21,456 bases of DNA from JAEUSG01 sp964590225 (GTDB lineage Bacteria; Fibrobacterota; OXYB2-FULL-49-7; JAEUSG01), in contig CAZPWS010000052.1 of assembly GCA_964590225.1 (NCBI GenBank), forward strand, positions 1-21,456, written 5' to 3'. Positions 15,142-21,456 of this stretch are shown here, piece after piece. The notes below the pieces were generated by a model. The model had not been told where the DNA came from, did no database searches, and saw only the letters and a program-made list of their open reading frames with translations. Positions within the stretch are counted from its first letter, which is position 1, and every line of letters starts with the position of its first letter. The position numbers were made by a program, and so were the translations under genes.

Positions 15142-16227
15142 CTAATGAATCAGAAGGTACTGGCGAATGAATTCGTGGATTTCCCCATCAAGAACAGCTG
15201 TTGTGTTGGATGTTTCGTGGTCTGTACGATGGTCCTTTACCATATTATAGGGATGCAACACATAGGAACGAATTTGGCTGCCCCATTCAATTTTCTTTTT
15301 TTCCGCTGCTTTCGCGTCCCTGATTTTTTCCTCCTCCTCCTTTTGATGCTGAAGAAGTTTGGCCTTAAGCATTTTCATACATATTTCGCGGTTTTTAATC
15401 TGCGACCGTTCTGTCTGGCACGACGCTACAATTCCCGTAGGCAAGTGTGTCATTCGCACGGCTGACTCGGTCTTGTTAACATGCTGCCCACCGGCGCCAC
15501 TACTTCTATATGTATCAATCCGTAAATCTTCATCTTTAACTTCAATGTCGGGCGCTTCTTCCCACAGAGGAATAGCGTTCACGGATACAAAGGAAGTATG
15601 TCGCCGCGCATTTGAATCAAAAGGAGATATTCTCACAAGCCTGTGCACACCAATTTCTGCCTTTAAATAGCCAAAGGCATATTCTCCTTTAACCTCAAGA
15701 ACTGCGGACTTGATACCCCCTTCATCCCCTGGCAATACATCAACAAGATGATGTTCGTATCCCTGCCGTTCGAAATATCTAGTGTACATTCTAAGAAGCA
15801 TGTTTGCCCAATCTGTCGCTTCTGTTCCACCCGCTCCAGAGTGTATTTCAAAAATTGTGTTGCATGAGTCGTCTTCTCCGCCAAGCATTTTCATGAGTTC
15901 GAGAGTCTCAATGGCCTTTTCTGCCGATTTTACCGCTTTCTCAAGTTCTGTCGCAACCTCTGGATCATCTCCTCCGCTTTCGTTAAGCATTACAAGAAAA
16001 TCCTCTGCGTCAAGAATGGACTTTTCGGCTGCATTGTATTTATCAATCCATTTTTTTTCGGAATCTATATCCTTAAGTATTGCTCTCGCCTTCTGGTTAT
16101 CGTTCCAGAAATCCGGCACCGTTGTTCCTCGCTCAAGATCTGCCATTCGTAGAGCACGCTCCGAAATCCGCAAAACCTGACCAAGAGCCTCTGTTTTCTG
16201 CTTAAGTTCCTGTATTTTTTCTTTCAT
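15142..16227 (-). CDS. prfB: Peptide chain release factor 2
   Basis: A 361-residue class I release factor. It carries SPF (201-203), the tripeptide that reads UGA/UAA in RF2, and the universally conserved GGQ (246-248, in SSGAGGQHVNKTES) that triggers peptide release at the ribosome. The N-terminal coiled part aligns directly with E. coli RF2 from IQDLTERSDVLRGYL onward. The whole protein lies in one frame starting at ATG 16227, with AGGGA just upstream. There is no CUU-UGA slippery site around GQVLRIS, so the classical +1 programmed frameshift is absent. The gene stops with TAG, which RF2 does not read, and is first in the minus-strand series leading to tig-clpP-clpX. Confidence 0.96.
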   Translation of the reverse strand: MKEKIQELKQKTEALGQVLRISERALRMADLERGTTVPDFWNDNQKARAILKDIDSEKKWIDKYNAAEKSILDAEDFLVMLNESGGDDPEVATELEKAVKSAEKAIETLELMKMLGGEDDSCNTIFEIHSGAGGTEATDWANMLLRMYTRYFERQGYEHHLVDVLPGDEGGIKSAVLEVKGEYAFGYLKAEIGVHRLVRISPFDSNARRHTSFVSVNAIPLWEEAPDIEVKDEDLRIDTYRSSGAGGQHVNKTESAVRMTHLPTGIVASCQTERSQIKNREICMKMLKAKLLQHQKEEEEKIRDAKAAEKKKIEWGSQIRSYVLHPYNMVKDHRTDHETSNTTAVLDGEIHEFIRQYLLIH

Positions 16228-16283
16228 AGTCCCTGTAAAATAGGCTCAAACCGATACCTCATGCAAGGATGGCGGATAGAATA

Positions 16284-16310
16284 GTTATCAATTTGGCTTA
16301 TACCGATAAC
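16284..16310. repeat. Inverted repeat in the divergent prfB / SPFH spacer
   Basis: GTTATC (16284-16289) and GATAAC (16305-16310) form a 6-bp dyad with a 15-bp centre, inside the spacer 16228-16333 between divergently transcribed genes. It may be an operator or part of overlapping promoters. No consensus -35/-10 pair was found in either direction. Confidence 0.3.
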
Positions 16311-16333
16311 AATTAGTAGTTTTATCTCAACTT

Positions 16334-16459
16334 ATGGTTAAATCGATAGAAACTTTTTCTACAAATGTATTCATAAAAAATGCCGAATCGGTTGTGTTCT
16401 TTTTGATAATAATAGTAGCTGTTTTTTTATTAAACAGATGGCTTTCAAAAAAAGAGTAA
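16334..16459 (+). CDS. Small single-pass membrane protein (41 aa)
   Basis: A short open frame, ATG at 16334 to TAA at 16457-16459, encoding 41 residues. A polar N-terminus (MVKSIETFSTNVFIKNAE) precedes one strongly hydrophobic helix (VVFFLIIIVAVFLL, 20-33) and a basic tail NRWLSKKE. Charge distribution suggests a cytoplasmic C-terminus. It ends 12 bp before the prohibitin-like gene and runs the same way, so it would be cotranscribed. No good ribosome site precedes the ATG, which lowers confidence. The composition is nevertheless that of a real transmembrane peptide. Such mini-proteins often act as partners of larger membrane complexes. No family recognised. Confidence 0.5.
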   Translation: MVKSIETFSTNVFIKNAESVVFFLIIIVAVFLLNRWLSKKE

Positions 16460-16471
16460 AGGGGAGAAAAA

Positions 16472-17329
16472 ATGAGTAACATGCTTTTTGTTGTCAGTCT
16501 TATCACAATTGTAGGCGTTATTGTTTCGTGGAAAACCATGCGCCAACAGAATATGCGAGCGCCTCTTCTAGCGGCAGCAATTATTGTCGCCATTATCCAG
16601 TGTTTTGCTGTTATTCCGGCTGGCCATATTGGGGTTGTAGATTTCTTGGGTAAAGTCGATGATGTTACTCTCAAATCTGGCGTAAATTTTGTTAATCCAC
16701 TTGCCCGCGTAATTAAGCTTTCGGTAAAAACACAGGAAATAAAAGAAATTATGCCGGTTCCATCAAAAGAGGGGCTAAATGTCTCCCTTGAAATAAGTAT
16801 CCTTTTTCATCTCGATCCCGATAAGGCAGCTTCAGTTTACAAAACAGTTGGCGAAAATTATGTTGACATAATACTCATACCCCAATTCCGGTCTGTTGTG
16901 CGTGGAGTTACCGCCATGTATGAAGCAAAAGCGCTCTATACATCTGAACGAGAAACTCTTTCACAACTCATAAAGTCAGAACTTGACAAGCAGGTCTCAG
17001 CCCGCGGTATTGCGATAGAAACCACCCCTCTAAGAAGCATTGTTCTGCCAGCCGACCTTACCCGAGCAATCGAAGAAAAACTTAGGGCGGAACAGGAGAG
17101 CCAGAGGATGCAGTTTGTTCTTGTTAAAGAAAAACAGGAGTCCGAAAGAAAGCAGATTGAAGCAGCAGGAATAGCCGCTTTTCAGACTATAGTTGCCAAA
17201 GGGATAAGCGAACAACTACTCCGATGGAAGGGTATTGAGGCGACAGAGAAGCTGGCAAATTCCACAAACACAAAAGTTATTATTGTTGGAGGCAAGGATG
17301 GCCTTCCTCTAATCATGGACGCCAAATAG
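16472..17329 (+). CDS. SPFH/Band 7 (prohibitin-like) membrane protein
   Basis: A 285-residue protein with two N-terminal hydrophobic helices (about 3-19 and 31-48), then IPAGHIGVVDFLGKV, the standard entry into a Band 7 domain (about 48-215). The segment VPSKEGLNVSLEISILFHLDPDKAASVYKTVGENY and the motif ISARGI/VSARGIAIETTPLRSIVLP match prohibitin/HflC-type proteins. A coiled-coil region with EEKLRAEQESQRMQ and KEKQESERKQIEAAG follows. The C-terminus (NSTNTKVIIVGGKDGLPLIMD) resembles prohibitin-like bacterial proteins. These form large ring oligomers that scaffold membrane proteases or domains. ATG is preceded by GGGGAG. The downstream phosphatase gene starts one base after its stop, so the two form one transcription unit, perhaps with the small ORF ahead. 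Confidence 0.9.
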   Translation: MSNMLFVVSLITIVGVIVSWKTMRQQNMRAPLLAAAIIVAIIQCFAVIPAGHIGVVDFLGKVDDVTLKSGVNFVNPLARVIKLSVKTQEIKEIMPVPSKEGLNVSLEISILFHLDPDKAASVYKTVGENYVDIILIPQFRSVVRGVTAMYEAKALYTSERETLSQLIKSELDKQVSARGIAIETTPLRSIVLPADLTRAIEEKLRAEQESQRMQFVLVKEKQESERKQIEAAGIAAFQTIVAKGISEQLLRWKGIEATEKLANSTNTKVIIVGGKDGLPLIMDAK

Positions 17330-17330
17330 C

Positions 17331-18968
17331 ATGACCAGAAATTTCTTTTTTTTGCTATTTTTACTGCTATACAGCGCCTATGCGCTTGTTGACTTCAATA
17401 GCATCGCTCCAAAGAAAAATATCATAGTCATGATTCCTGATGGTTGTGGAATTTCCCACTTTACCCTGTCTCGTTGGGTAAAGGGTGCGCCCCTTGCCTG
17501 CGATTCCCTTAACATGGCCTCTGTGCAAACCCACAGCGCTAACTCTATCATTACAGCTTCCTGCGCCGCCGCAACTGCCTTTGCAACAGGCAGAAAAACT
17601 CAATCTGGATATATTGGCATGATGCCCGAAGCCTATACAGTTCCCAATATTACTCTGCCGGAAAATCTAAAAAATGCGCCGGTTGCAACCGTTTTGGAAG
17701 CAGCAAGACTAAGTGGACGAGCAACAGGCATCGTTGCGACAGCAACAACATCGCATGCAACGCCTGCCGCCTTTACATCTCATCATCACTCACGCAATAA
17801 TGAAGTGCTATTGATGAAACAGCAGGTATATTCCGGCGTTGATATTGTGCTTGGTGGTGGACGGCAATTTCTACTTCCAAAGGATGTGGGTGGGGCAAGG
17901 ATTGTTGGCGAGAATCTCATCGATTCACTTTTAGGAATGGGATATGGCCTTGCAGAATCGATGGATGGTTTACTGAATCTAGTCACGAAAAGTACTCCAA
18001 AACGGTTCTGGTGTCATTTTACACTTGGTCCACTTGGATACGACTGGAACCGCAAATTGCCACAATGGGAAAAGGAGCCATCGCTTCAAGAAATGGCTAC
18101 AACAGCAGTCAACTTTTTATCTAAAAGCGAAAAGGGCAAAAAGAACGGATTCTTCCTTATGATTGAAGGAAGTCAGGTGGACTGGGCATCGCACAGCAAT
18201 GAACCGTTAGGTGTAGTATCTGAATATCTCGCTTTTGACAAAGCTGTTAGTGCTATTATGAGTTTTGCAAGGAGTGATACCAATACGCTTGTACTTGTCG
18301 TTTCAGACCACGACAATGGAGGATTATCAATAGGAGCAAGTGGTGGTGACTATGCAAATACGACTCCAAACCGCCTGCTCTCCTCCCCTCTTAAAGAGGC
18401 TAAGGTGACGCCTCTCGGCATCGCCTCTATGCTCAAAAACAGTGACGAAGAGAACATTAAGACAACTGTGGAAAAATACCTGCGCATAACCGATCTTACC
18501 AAAGAAGAAATCGAAGACATATCAAAAGCTAAAAACATTGAAATAGCTCTTGGAAAAATTATTTCGAAGCGATGCAACATTGGCTGGACAACAACCGGCC
18601 ATACCGGAAGCGATGTTCCGTTGTATTACTATGGAATCGATAGCCACTTTGGCAATATCGACAACACCGATATAGCGAAAATATGTGCAAAAGCGATGGA
18701 GGTTAATCTCGACACGGTAACAAACAGGTTATTCCAAAAGAGTAGTGAGCTTTTTAGCAATATGAAAACGACACTCGACACAAATGGATTGAATAATGGT
18801 GGCGGATCACTAACTGTGTCGAAGGGTAAAATTAGGGCGGTTTTTTATTTTAACACAAATTACGCCCTTGTCAATAAATCTAAAAAAGAACTACCAGGCC
18901 TGATTGTTTATTCGCACAAAGGGGCTGAAGTTTACCTGCCCGTTGCAGCTAAAGAAATCTTTCAGTAA
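17331..18968 (+). CDS. Secreted alkaline phosphatase
   Basis: A 545-residue protein with signal peptide FFFLLFLLLYSAYA (residues 5-18), acting in the periplasm or beyond. Alkaline phosphatase superfamily landmarks are IPDG with metal ligand D37, nucleophile Ser77 in TASCAAATAFATG (75-87), TSHATPAAFTSHHHSR (140-155), E279, D284 and H288 in MIEGSQVDWASH, D326-H327 in VSDHD, and H424 in TTGHTGSDVP. These cover the two-zinc and magnesium sites, so the enzyme looks active as a phosphomonoesterase. The Asp before the nucleophile in E. coli (D101) is Ala76 here, and Cys follows the Ser. The start ATG lies one base after the SPFH stop without its own ribosome site, implying coupled translation. No Pho box was searched for successfully upstream, so phosphate control is unproven. 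Confidence 0.9.
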   Translation: MTRNFFFLLFLLLYSAYALVDFNSIAPKKNIIVMIPDGCGISHFTLSRWVKGAPLACDSLNMASVQTHSANSIITASCAAATAFATGRKTQSGYIGMMPEAYTVPNITLPENLKNAPVATVLEAARLSGRATGIVATATTSHATPAAFTSHHHSRNNEVLLMKQQVYSGVDIVLGGGRQFLLPKDVGGARIVGENLIDSLLGMGYGLAESMDGLLNLVTKSTPKRFWCHFTLGPLGYDWNRKLPQWEKEPSLQEMATTAVNFLSKSEKGKKNGFFLMIEGSQVDWASHSNEPLGVVSEYLAFDKAVSAIMSFARSDTNTLVLVVSDHDNGGLSIGASGGDYANTTPNRLLSSPLKEAKVTPLGIASMLKNSDEENIKTTVEKYLRITDLTKEEIEDISKAKNIEIALGKIISKRCNIGWTTTGHTGSDVPLYYYGIDSHFGNIDNTDIAKICAKAMEVNLDTVTNRLFQKSSELFSNMKTTLDTNGLNNGGGSLTVSKGKIRAVFYFNTNYALVNKSKKELPGLIVYSHKGAEVYLPVAAKEIFQ

Positions 18969-18984
18969 GAAATTGTTCAGAATA

Positions 18985-19017
18985 GTCTATTTTTAGCTAA
19001 ATTTAGACAGTTTTATT
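18985..19017 (+). terminator. Palindrome with T-rich flank between convergent genes, possible terminator
   Basis: GTCTA (18985-18989) and TAGAC (19004-19008) enclose the perfect 10-bp palindrome TTTAGCTAAA, with one symmetric internal mismatch pair on each side. TTTTATT follows at 19011-19017. It lies 16 bp after the phosphatase stop. The stem is AT-rich and weak, so termination is possible rather than certain. GCTAAAT occurs three times between 18995 and 19034. Confidence 0.45.
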
Positions 19018-19023
19018 GCTAAA

Positions 19024-19587
19024 TTATGCTAAATACGGTCTTAATGCTCGTGGAGGCTCAAGAATTTCCTTATACAGAATAGCCTTTCGCAAATTCGCTC
19101 TGGAAATATGCATGGACTTCCTGACTGTAGTTTCATACGGAAGCGGTACATTCTCTTCGATGGCCAAAGGAGCAGCCTCGGGGTTTTGTTCGGTTGAAAA
19201 AGCTTTTTGCTGCGCTTCTATTAATTCTATTAATCCCCTTCCATCACGAATCTTCGCGTCCTCCCTCTTATCCACTTCGGCTTTAACAGCCTCCTGCTTA
19301 TGGTGTTCAGCATAAGCAGGCTCGCTCTGAAAAACAGGGATTTCATTTTCTTCATGCTCTATGTCATTATCTTCATGCTCATTACTATCATACTTTTCTT
19401 TTTCGGGAAAAGAAAGCTTACCAAACAACTCTCCAAAAACATCAGGGGTATTGACAACAGGAGGAGACAGTTCCTCCTCCTGTGCGGAGTCCATCTGCTC
19501 TTTTTTCTTTAGCGCGTTTTTTTTAACCCGTTCAAGAATTATTCCAATAAGATTAAAGGCAAGAACCAGCAATAGAAACTTGATCAT
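19024..19587 (-). CDS. Membrane-anchored acidic protein of unknown function downstream of floA
   Basis: A 187-residue protein with one N-terminal helix (MIKFLLLVLAFNLIGIILERV, 1-21), a short basic stretch KKNALKKKEQ, and a long acidic, low-complexity middle (about 35-150) with repeated Glu and His (SNEHEDNDIEHEENE, 68-82). It ends in a compact segment (RANLRKAILYKEILEPP, about 164-180). The C-terminal R..LRKAI.Y.EIL.PP.ALRP looks conserved-motif-like, while the middle is probably disordered. I do not recognise a family. It sits 15 bp downstream of floA and reads as the last gene of the nfeD-nfeD-floA group, so it may be a partner of the flotillin scaffold. That is inference from position and anchor. 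Confidence 0.7.
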   Translation of the reverse strand: MIKFLLLVLAFNLIGIILERVKKNALKKKEQMDSAQEEELSPPVVNTPDVFGELFGKLSFPEKEKYDSNEHEDNDIEHEENEIPVFQSEPAYAEHHKQEAVKAEVDKREDAKIRDGRGLIELIEAQQKAFSTEQNPEAAPLAIEENVPLPYETTVRKSMHISRANLRKAILYKEILEPPRALRPYLA

Positions 19588-19602
19588 TTCAGATACACTC
19601 TT

Positions 19603-20601
19603 TTAGTTCAGGTTCTTTTCACCATCGGCAAGAGAAGAGCGCATCGCGGTATCGGCAAGAACATTTTTCATTTTATAATAATCCATAACACCAAGATTAC
19701 CCTTTTCAAAAGCACTTGCAATAGCCATTGGTATCTTGGCTTCATTCTCAACAACTTTAGCGCGCATTTCAGCAATTCTCGCAGTCATCTCCTGCTCATT
19801 CGCAACGGCCATTGCCCTTCTCTCCTCGGCCTTTGCCTGCGCAATCTTTTTGTCGGCCTCAGCCTGATCCGCCTGAAGTTGAGCGCCGATGTTCTTGCCA
19901 ACATCAACATCGGCAATATCAATTGACAAAATTTCAAAAGCTGTTCCGGCATCAAGGCCTTTTTTGAGAACAGTTTTTGATATTAAGTCTGGATTTTCAA
20001 GAACAACTTTGTGCGTATTTGAAGAGCCTATGGTTGTTACAATTCCTTCGCCAACCCGCGCTATAATTGTGTTTTCGCCCGCGCCGCCTACAAGCCTATC
20101 AATGTTTGTCCTGACCGTTACTCTCGCAAGGGCTTTAACCTGAATTCCATCCTTAGCGACACCGGAAATAAGAGGGGTTTCAATTATTTTTGGGATTACG
20201 GAAGTAGTAACAGCTTCAACAACATCGCGACCCGCGAGATCAATAGCCATTGCCTGCCTGATTGTCAATTTTAGATTGGCTTTGTCCGCAGAAATGATGG
20301 CCTTGACAAGATTATTCATTCGAACGCCAACAGCAGGATTGCGGGTACCAATTGCCATATAGTGTGATTCAAGAAGTTCTGTAGTAATATCTTCAATGCC
20401 AGCCTTTCTTGCACTAATTAGCGGTCTTATAACAAAATATGGATTTACGGAGCGGAACCTCATTCCAATTAGAGAGATTATTGAAACCGACACACCCGAA
20501 GAAAAAGCTTCGAACCAGAGCCTTACCGGCACAAGGTAAAAGAAAAATCCAAAGAAAATCAAAGCACCAATAATCACCGGCAGAATAAAAATTTCCATCA
20601 T
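19603..20601 (-). CDS. floA: Flotillin-like protein FloA
   Basis: A 332-residue SPFH protein of the bacterial flotillin FloA (YqfA) family, at the family's usual length (about 330). Hydrophobic membrane-inserted segments lie at 5-25 and about 35-48. Characteristic blocks are MRFRSVNPYFVIRPLISARKAGI (48-70), NLVKAIISADKANLKLTIRQAMAIDLAGRDV, VRTNIDRLVGGAGENTIIARVGEGIVTTIGS and the Ala/Glu-rich coiled end QADQAEADKKIAQAKAEERRAMA. FloA organises functional membrane microdomains. The start has AGGAGG seven bases upstream of the first of two adjacent ATGs. It follows an nfeD gene by 22 bp, a common association. Confidence 0.95.
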   Translation of the reverse strand: MMEIFILPVIIGALIFFGFFFYLVPVRLWFEAFSSGVSVSIISLIGMRFRSVNPYFVIRPLISARKAGIEDITTELLESHYMAIGTRNPAVGVRMNNLVKAIISADKANLKLTIRQAMAIDLAGRDVVEAVTTSVIPKIIETPLISGVAKDGIQVKALARVTVRTNIDRLVGGAGENTIIARVGEGIVTTIGSSNTHKVVLENPDLISKTVLKKGLDAGTAFEILSIDIADVDVGKNIGAQLQADQAEADKKIAQAKAEERRAMAVANEQEMTARIAEMRAKVVENEAKIPMAIASAFEKGNLGVMDYYKMKNVLADTAMRSSLADGEKNLN

Positions 20602-20623
20602 TGCAAAACCTCCTAAAAATTAT

Positions 20624-21100
20624 TTATTGCTTAAACGCTTTTACCTTCAATTGACCACTTGATATTCCACTTACAACAACAACACTTCCGCCATCTATAT
20701 AACCTTCTTCCGTTATTGCATCCAGCTTTTTATCTTCAACGCTTACGATTCCACCTGGCCGTAGAGGCGTTACAACAGTCCCTTTTTTGCCAATATAAGA
20801 ATTAAGGTCTATTGAACAGGAGGTAAAGCCATCGCTGCTCTTTTCAACCTCCTGCCTTACGAATATTCGCCAAAGTTTGAATTTTATACTTACCCATAAA
20901 ATTATCCCGCCAATAACCAAACTCGCAGCAGCCAAATAAAGAGCTGTTGTAGAGCCAAGGGTTTTCCATGAAACACCAACTGCACCGGCAATTATTAGTA
21001 TTCCGGCAGAAGCTACCAATCCCCCAGGAATAAAGAGAATGTCTGAAATTATGAGAATAAACCCAAGAAGTATCGTCAGAATAATAAATGTAATCTGCAT
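20624..21100 (-). CDS. NfeD-type membrane protein (short form)
   Basis: A 158-residue protein. Three or four hydrophobic helices (about 3-22, 24-42, 50-74) are followed by a C-terminal OB-fold domain (about 100-156) with IGKKGTVVTPLRPGGIVSVEDKKLDAITEEGYIDGGSVVVV. The G..G....L.P.G.v...G...da...g..I..G..V.V pattern is the NfeD C-terminal signature. It lacks the ClpP-like protease domain, so it is the short type commonly encoded beside flotillins, where it is thought to partner FloA. It lies 22 bp upstream of floA and 15 bp downstream of another NfeD-domain gene. The paired OB domains suggest duplication. Confidence 0.9.
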   Translation of the reverse strand: MQITFIILTILLGFILIISDILFIPGGLVASAGILIIAGAVGVSWKTLGSTTALYLAAASLVIGGIILWVSIKFKLWRIFVRQEVEKSSDGFTSCSIDLNSYIGKKGTVVTPLRPGGIVSVEDKKLDAITEEGYIDGGSVVVVSGISSGQLKVKAFKQ

Positions 21101-21115
21101 ATTTGCTCTTGGTCT

Positions 21116-21456
21116 TTATGCTCTCCGAACGCTGATTTTGCTACCCTCAACACTAAATACCTTGACCGCTGTTCCCTCCTCTATAAAGTCGCCATCGGTG
21201 ACGGCGTCGTACCGTACACCATCAACCTCTATGGAGCCAGCTGGCCTGAGAGTGGTAGCCACCTTTGCAATTGAACCAACAAGTGCGCTGTAATCGTGAA
21301 CACTCGAAGTAAAGCCATTGGCAGAAGATTCCGTTCCAGTGTGCCCGATACCTGTCAGCTTAATTGCACGAGAAGTAGAAAAGAGCGAAATAATAAACAA
21401 TGGCACACTTGCGGCAAATATCGCCCCCACTACTAACAGATTTTTTCTGAAAGCGA
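21116..21456 (-). CDS. NfeD-domain protein, C-terminal part (5' end outside window)
   Basis: The frame is open to the right edge, so the gene is partial; a GTG at 21430 is internal to the open stretch and probably not the start. About 113 residues are visible. There is one hydrophobic helix (LLVVGAIFAASVPLFIISLF), then a linker and an NfeD OB domain: VGSIAKVATTLRPAGSIEVDG followed by VRYDAVTDGDFIEEGTAVKV. The ending is the same type as the next gene's (VTTLRPGGIVSVED there). The missing N-terminal part could be a ClpP-like protease domain as in long NfeD proteins, but this cannot be seen. It begins the nfeD-nfeD-floA-acidic protein series. Confidence 0.85.
   Translation of the reverse strand, partial: AFRKNLLVVGAIFAASVPLFIISLFSTSRAIKLTGIGHTGTESSANGFTSSVHDYSALVGSIAKVATTLRPAGSIEVDGVRYDAVTDGDFIEEGTAVKVFSVEGSKISVRRA

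Noticed and set aside
15200..16227. Programmed +1 frameshift in prfB
   Set aside because: The reading frame is continuous through the expected site and no CUU-UGA sequence is present there.
16327..16674. Minus-strand open frame of 115 codons across the SPFH start
   Set aside because: It is antisense to the small membrane protein and the SPFH gene, and its composition looks like non-coding complement.

Overview
The window comes from a Gram-negative (diderm) bacterium of moderate GC (about 40-45% by eye). The diderm reading rests on a predicted outer-membrane barrel in the iron operon, a lipoprotein paired with periplasmic L,D-transpeptidases, and the general gene content. The lineage cannot be fixed from these genes. 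Something in or near the Fibrobacterota/FCB group is an impression only. Coding density is high, with many 4-bp stop/start overlaps. No tRNA, rRNA, CRISPR array or insertion sequence was recognised.

Left part, + strand. The window opens inside hsdR, the type I restriction subunit, whose 5' end lies outside. Next comes an iron operon, fur-feoA-(outer-membrane protein)-feoB. It is driven by a near-consensus sigma70 promoter whose -10 abuts an almost perfect Fur box. A 218-bp spacer follows with four dyads about 50 bp apart. It leads into an envelope operon: a helical lipoprotein ending in lysines, two YkuD L,D-transpeptidases, and a membrane-anchored protein that may be a degenerate relative of them. 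This operon is the best candidate for an undescribed system, an Lpp-like tether from outer membrane to peptidoglycan.

Middle part, - strand (transcription from 16227 down to 8365). The order is prfB (release factor 2, no programmed frameshift), a polytopic GT-C-like membrane protein, an (alpha/alpha)6-toroid protein, tig, clpP, clpX and a YycJ/WalJ-type metallo-beta-lactamase protein. The tig-clpP-clpX core is the classical protein quality-control cluster. ClpP carries Asn where the catalytic Asp is expected. The last - strand gene overlaps the convergent envelope operon by 14 bp.

Right part. Divergent from prfB, on the + strand, are an overlooked 41-residue single-pass membrane protein, a prohibitin-like SPFH protein and a secreted alkaline phosphatase. 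Converging on them from the right edge, on the - strand, are an NfeD-type protein (5' end outside), a second NfeD, the flotillin FloA and an acidic membrane-anchored protein of unknown function. Two separate SPFH membrane-scaffold loci therefore lie tail to tail, with an AT-rich palindrome between them that may terminate transcription.
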